Below, piece after piece: positions 4,863-7,563 of a stretch of DNA of 7,563 nucleotides (within the stretch, counting starts at the first letter, position 1; each line of letters opens with the position of its first letter). The position numbers were made by a program, and so were the translations under genes. Below the pieces are notes generated by a model. That model was not told where the DNA came from and searched no databases. It worked only from the letters and a program-made list of their open reading frames with translations. The stretch is from JBFKMV01 sp041629655 (GTDB lineage: Bacteria > Acidobacteriota > Polarisedimenticolia > Polarisedimenticolales > Polarisedimenticolaceae), in assembly GCA_041629655.1 (NCBI GenBank), contig JBFKMV010000215.1:1-7563 (forward strand). The letters run 5' to 3'.

Positions 4863-7358
4863 ATGAAAGATTGCCCCATCGCCTTCGTCGCTCGAACCCT
4901 GTTGCTCGCCCTCCTGCTCGTGCTGGTCCTGCCGACGGCTGTCGCCGCAGCGGAGGCGGAGGGCGACGAGCAGATCAGCTACCGCATGCCGCCCGAGCCA
5001 CTGGCCGCGATCGTCGACGCTCCGCCGACGCCGCTGGTCGGGCTGTCGCTCGACCGGCAGTGGATGGTGCTGATGGAATACCCGAGCCTGATCTCCATCG
5101 ACGAGCTGGCCGAGCCCGAGCTGCGCCTGGCCGGGATGCGCATCCGGCCGCGCACCAACGGGCCCAGCCGCGACCGCTCGATGTCGGCGCTGACGCTGAA
5201 GCGACTCGACGACCTGAGCGAGATGCCCGTGACCGGTCTGCCCGAGGGCGGACGGATCGGCGACGTGCTGTGGTCGCCGGACAGCTCGAAGCTCGCGGTG
5301 ACCGTCACGGACGACGCCGACATCCGGCTGTGGATCGTGGACGTTCCGACGGGACGGGCGCGGCGGCTGGGCGAGCACCGGCTGAATGCGGCCGGTGGGG
5401 CGCCGGTGCGCTGGCTCTCCGACAGCCGCACCCTGATCGTCAGCGCGGTTCCCGCCGAACGAGGCGAGGCGCCGGGTGCGCCGCGCGTGCCGCAGGGACC
5501 GGTGGTCCGCCAGAACACCGGCGGCGCCAAGCCGGCGCGCACCTACCAGGACCTGCTGGAGAACGCTCACCACGAGGCGCTGTTCGACTATTACCTGACC
5601 GCGCAGCTGCACAGGATCGACGTCGACGGAAAGACGACCGCGCTCGGCAAGCCGGGCATCCTGTGGAACTTCCAGCCGTCGCCGGACGGCCGGTTCCTGC
5701 ACGTCGAGATGCTGCACCGGCCGTTTTCGTACCTCGTTCCCGCCTGGCGCTTCCCGCGGCGCATCGAGATCTGGGACAGCGAGGGCAAGCTCGTCCACCA
5801 GGTGGCGGACCTGCCGCTGCAGGAGAGCGTGCCGATCCCGTTCGGCAGCGTGCCGACCGGTCCGCGCTCCGCCGCCTGGCGCAGCGACGTCCCCGCGACG
5901 CTCTACTGGGCCGAGGCGCAGGACGGCGGCGACGCCGGCCGCGACGCGGAGATCCGCGACAAGGTGTTCGCGCTCGCCGCGCCGTTCGACGGACAGCCGC
6001 GGCTGCTGGCGACGCTGGGGCTGCGCTACGCCGGGATCGAGTGGGGCGGCGAGACGCTGGCGATCGTCAACGAGTGGTGGTGGAAGACCCGCACGATCCG
6101 GGCCTGGCGCATCGACCCGTCGAAGCCCGGGGCGGAGCCCGACCTGCTGGTGGACCGCTCCTGGGAGGATCGCTACAACGACCCGGGCAGTCCGGTCAGC
6201 GTGGTCAACCGGTGGGGGCGCTCCGTGCTGTTCACGCCGGACGGCGGCAGGTCGCTGATCCTCTCCGGCGACGGCGCATCGCCGGAAGGCGACCGCCCGT
6301 TTCTCGACCGCTTCGACCTGAAGACCAAGCAGGCCAAACGGTTGTGGCGCTCCGCGGCCCCCTACTACGAGCGGGCGATCTCGCCCGTGGACCCCAAGGG
6401 CCGCCGCTTCGTCACGCGGCGCGAGTCGAAGGACGAGCCGCCGAACTACTTCGTCCGCGACCTCGAGCGGGCCCGGCTGCGGCAGCTGACGGAGTTTCCC
6501 CACCCGACGCCCCAGCTCCGGGGACTGCAGAAGGAGCTGATCCGCTACGAGCGCGAGGACGGCGTGCAGCTGACGGCGACGCTCTACCTTCCGCCGGGCC
6601 ACACGCCGGAGCGGGGGCCGCTGCCGCTGCTGGTCTGGGCCTACCCCCAGGAGTTCAAGAACGCCGACCACGCGGGTCAGGTGACGGACTCGCCGCACCG
6701 TTTCGACCGGGTCGGCTGGTGGTCGCCGCTGCTGTTCTTGACCATGGGCTACGCCGTGCTCGACGACCCCACGATGCCGATCATCGGCGAGGGCGACGTC
6801 GAGCCGAACGACACCTACGTCCAGCAGCTCGTCGCCAGCGCCAGGGCCGCGGTGAACGAGGCCGCCCGGCGCGGCGCCGGCGATCCCGAGCGCGCCGCGA
6901 TCGGCGGCCACTCCTACGGCGCGTTCATGACCGCCAACCTGCTGGCGCACTCCGACCTGTTCCGCGCGGGCATCGCGCGCAGCGGCGCCTACAACCGGAC
7001 GCTGACCCCGTTCGGCTTCCAGGCCGAGGAGCGCACGCTGTGGCAGGCCGCGGACGTCTATTTCCGGATGTCGCCGTTCATGCACGCCGAGAAGGTCGAC
7101 GAGCCGATCCTGCTGATCCACGGCGAGGCGGACAACAACTCCGGCACCTACCCGATGCAGAGCGAGCGCTACTACAACGCGCTGAAGGGTCTCGGCGCCA
7201 CGGCGCGGCTGGTGATGCTGCCGCACGAGAGCCACGGCTACCGCGCACGCGAGTCGGTGATGCACATGCTGTGGGAGTCGAACGCGTGGCTCGAACGGTA
7301 CGTCAAGAACGCCGGACCGCGGGATGGCGCGGGCGCCGGGGCGGAGGGCGCGGAGTGA
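4863..7358 (+). CDS. Secreted S9 family serine peptidase, glutamyl endopeptidase (S9D)-like
   Basis: An 831-residue protein with a signal peptide (LLLALLLVLVL core at 13-23, cleavage near A28-A30), so it acts in the periplasm or outside. Residues about 45-560 form the beta-propeller cap of prolyl-oligopeptidase-type enzymes, with blade-like motifs such as W137-S-P-D140 and an MRIRPRTNG segment (92-100). Residues about 570-831 are the alpha/beta-hydrolase catalytic domain. The triad is visible: S684 in GGHSYGAF (681-688), D757 in HGEADNN, and H791 in HESHGY. The surrounding YPQEFKN (594-600), MPIIGEG (638-644), ARSGAYNRTLTPFGFQ (705-720) and the MQSERYYNALKG stretch strongly resemble bacterial and chloroplast glutamyl endopeptidases of MEROPS subfamily S9D, which cleave after Glu in short peptides. 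A role in peptide digestion is expected. Length is normal for the group. The Glu preference is inferred from resemblance; a dipeptidyl or acylaminoacyl peptidase is less likely. Confidence 0.94.
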   Translation: MKDCPIAFVARTLLLALLLVLVLPTAVAAAEAEGDEQISYRMPPEPLAAIVDAPPTPLVGLSLDRQWMVLMEYPSLISIDELAEPELRLAGMRIRPRTNGPSRDRSMSALTLKRLDDLSEMPVTGLPEGGRIGDVLWSPDSSKLAVTVTDDADIRLWIVDVPTGRARRLGEHRLNAAGGAPVRWLSDSRTLIVSAVPAERGEAPGAPRVPQGPVVRQNTGGAKPARTYQDLLENAHHEALFDYYLTAQLHRIDVDGKTTALGKPGILWNFQPSPDGRFLHVEMLHRPFSYLVPAWRFPRRIEIWDSEGKLVHQVADLPLQESVPIPFGSVPTGPRSAAWRSDVPATLYWAEAQDGGDAGRDAEIRDKVFALAAPFDGQPRLLATLGLRYAGIEWGGETLAIVNEWWWKTRTIRAWRIDPSKPGAEPDLLVDRSWEDRYNDPGSPVSVVNRWGRSVLFTPDGGRSLILSGDGASPEGDRPFLDRFDLKTKQAKRLWRSAAPYYERAISPVDPKGRRFVTRRESKDEPPNYFVRDLERARLRQLTEFPHPTPQLRGLQKELIRYEREDGVQLTATLYLPPGHTPERGPLPLLVWAYPQEFKNADHAGQVTDSPHRFDRVGWWSPLLFLTMGYAVLDDPTMPIIGEGDVEPNDTYVQQLVASARAAVNEAARRGAGDPERAAIGGHSYGAFMTANLLAHSDLFRAGIARSGAYNRTLTPFGFQAEERTLWQAADVYFRMSPFMHAEKVDEPILLIHGEADNNSGTYPMQSERYYNALKGLGATARLVMLPHESHGYRARESVMHMLWESNAWLERYVKNAGPRDGAGAGAEGAE

Positions 7359-7401
7359 GCGGTGACAACCTGGCGGCGTCGCGGTCGCGCTCGAGCGTCG
7401 C

Positions 7402-7435
7402 GAATCGACGGCGCTTCGTCAGGTCGCCTCGATTC
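7402..7435. terminator. Bulged 11-bp hairpin between convergent genes, candidate bidirectional terminator
   Basis: GAATCGA (7402-7408) and GGCG (7410-7413) pair with CGCC (7425-7428) and TCGATTC (7429-7435), leaving one bulged C at 7409 and an 11-base loop. It lies 43 bases after the peptidase stop and touches the stop codon of the minus-strand gene. There is no T run on either side, so it is not a textbook intrinsic terminator; it may protect 3' ends or block convergent polymerases. Confidence 0.5.
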
Positions 7436-7563
7436 TACCGCTGGTCGGTCTTCGGTCGAGGTGGTGTGTCCAGCCGCCGCCTCACCTCCACGACGAGCGC
7501 GTCGAACGCCGGATCGCCGCGCAGGTCGACCAGTGCCCGGTCCTCCAGGATCTCCTCGCGGTC
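7435..7563 (-). CDS. C-terminal end of an unrecognised protein (5' part outside window)
   Basis: On the minus strand an open frame enters from the right edge and runs 42 codons to a TAG at 7437-7435. The visible end is a charged, probably helical segment (DREEILEDRALVDLRGDPAF, then DALVVEVRRRLD) followed by a short Pro/Lys/Arg tail. The pattern L-R-x-D-P-x-F-x-x-L-V resembles the last helices of many TPR-containing signalling proteins (kinases or winged-helix regulators), but this is a weak resemblance and I assign no function. GC-rich third positions and the hairpin right after the stop support a real gene. It converges with the peptidase gene across 76 bases. Confidence 0.6.
   Translation of the reverse strand, partial: DREEILEDRALVDLRGDPAFDALVVEVRRRLDTPPRPKTDQR

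Noticed and set aside
4545..7265. 906-codon open frame on the minus strand opposite the peptidase gene
   Set aside because: It is rich in Arg, Val, His and Gln with no domain or signal, and exists because GC-biased codons of the real gene avoid stops on the opposite strand. The plus-strand gene has a full triad, signal peptide and ribosome binding site.
7376..7402. Direct GCGTCGCG copies and a CGCTCGAGCG palindrome downstream of the peptidase
   Set aside because: Short low-complexity GC words; no larger repeat unit or array is built from them.

Overview
The window is chromosomal DNA from a GC-rich bacterium (roughly two thirds G+C by eye). Four of the seven genes begin with secretion signals: one lipoprotein-like and three that look like signal peptidase I substrates. 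Shine-Dalgarno sites are purine rich and conventional. This fits a secreting, probably Gram-negative heterotroph such as a GC-rich gammaproteobacterium or an acidobacterium-like lineage, but the sequence alone does not fix the taxon. I see no phage, IS element, tRNA, rRNA or CRISPR array.

Layout, left to right. (1) Positions 1-1267, minus strand: a secreted serine hydrolase of the class C beta-lactamase / LACTB-like fold, cut off at its C-terminus by the window edge. (2) Positions 1434-1831, plus strand: a compact HicA-HicB toxin-antitoxin pair with a 4-base ATGA overlap. It is less GC-rich than its surroundings (hicA about 60% by hand count) and looks like a small horizontally mobile cassette. 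(3) Positions 1844-2755, minus strand: an exported alpha/beta hydrolase that converges on hicB with only 12 bases between. (4) Positions 2756-3020: a divergent 265-base control region with spaced GTAC-core sites, a TGTAA-N5-TTACA palindrome and a sigma-54-like element. (5) Positions 3021-4694, plus strand: a secreted FG-GAP/VCBS beta-propeller protein with six clear calcium-loop repeats at about 63-residue spacing. (6) Positions 4863-7358, plus strand: a secreted S9 family prolyl-oligopeptidase-fold peptidase resembling glutamyl endopeptidases (S9D), with a complete catalytic triad. (7) Positions 7435-7563, minus strand: the last 42 codons of an unrecognised gene, separated from the peptidase by a bulged hairpin.

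The genes alternate in strand, so apart from hicAB they do not form an operon. The common theme is export: two hydrolases, a peptidase and a propeller protein act outside the cytoplasm, consistent with scavenging or cell-surface processing, while hicAB is an independent unit. I did not find a convincing undescribed multi-gene system. The points most worth a second look are the regulatory signals in the divergent region, the unusual oxyanion and catalytic-acid arrangement in the alpha/beta hydrolase, and the atypical propeller spacing.
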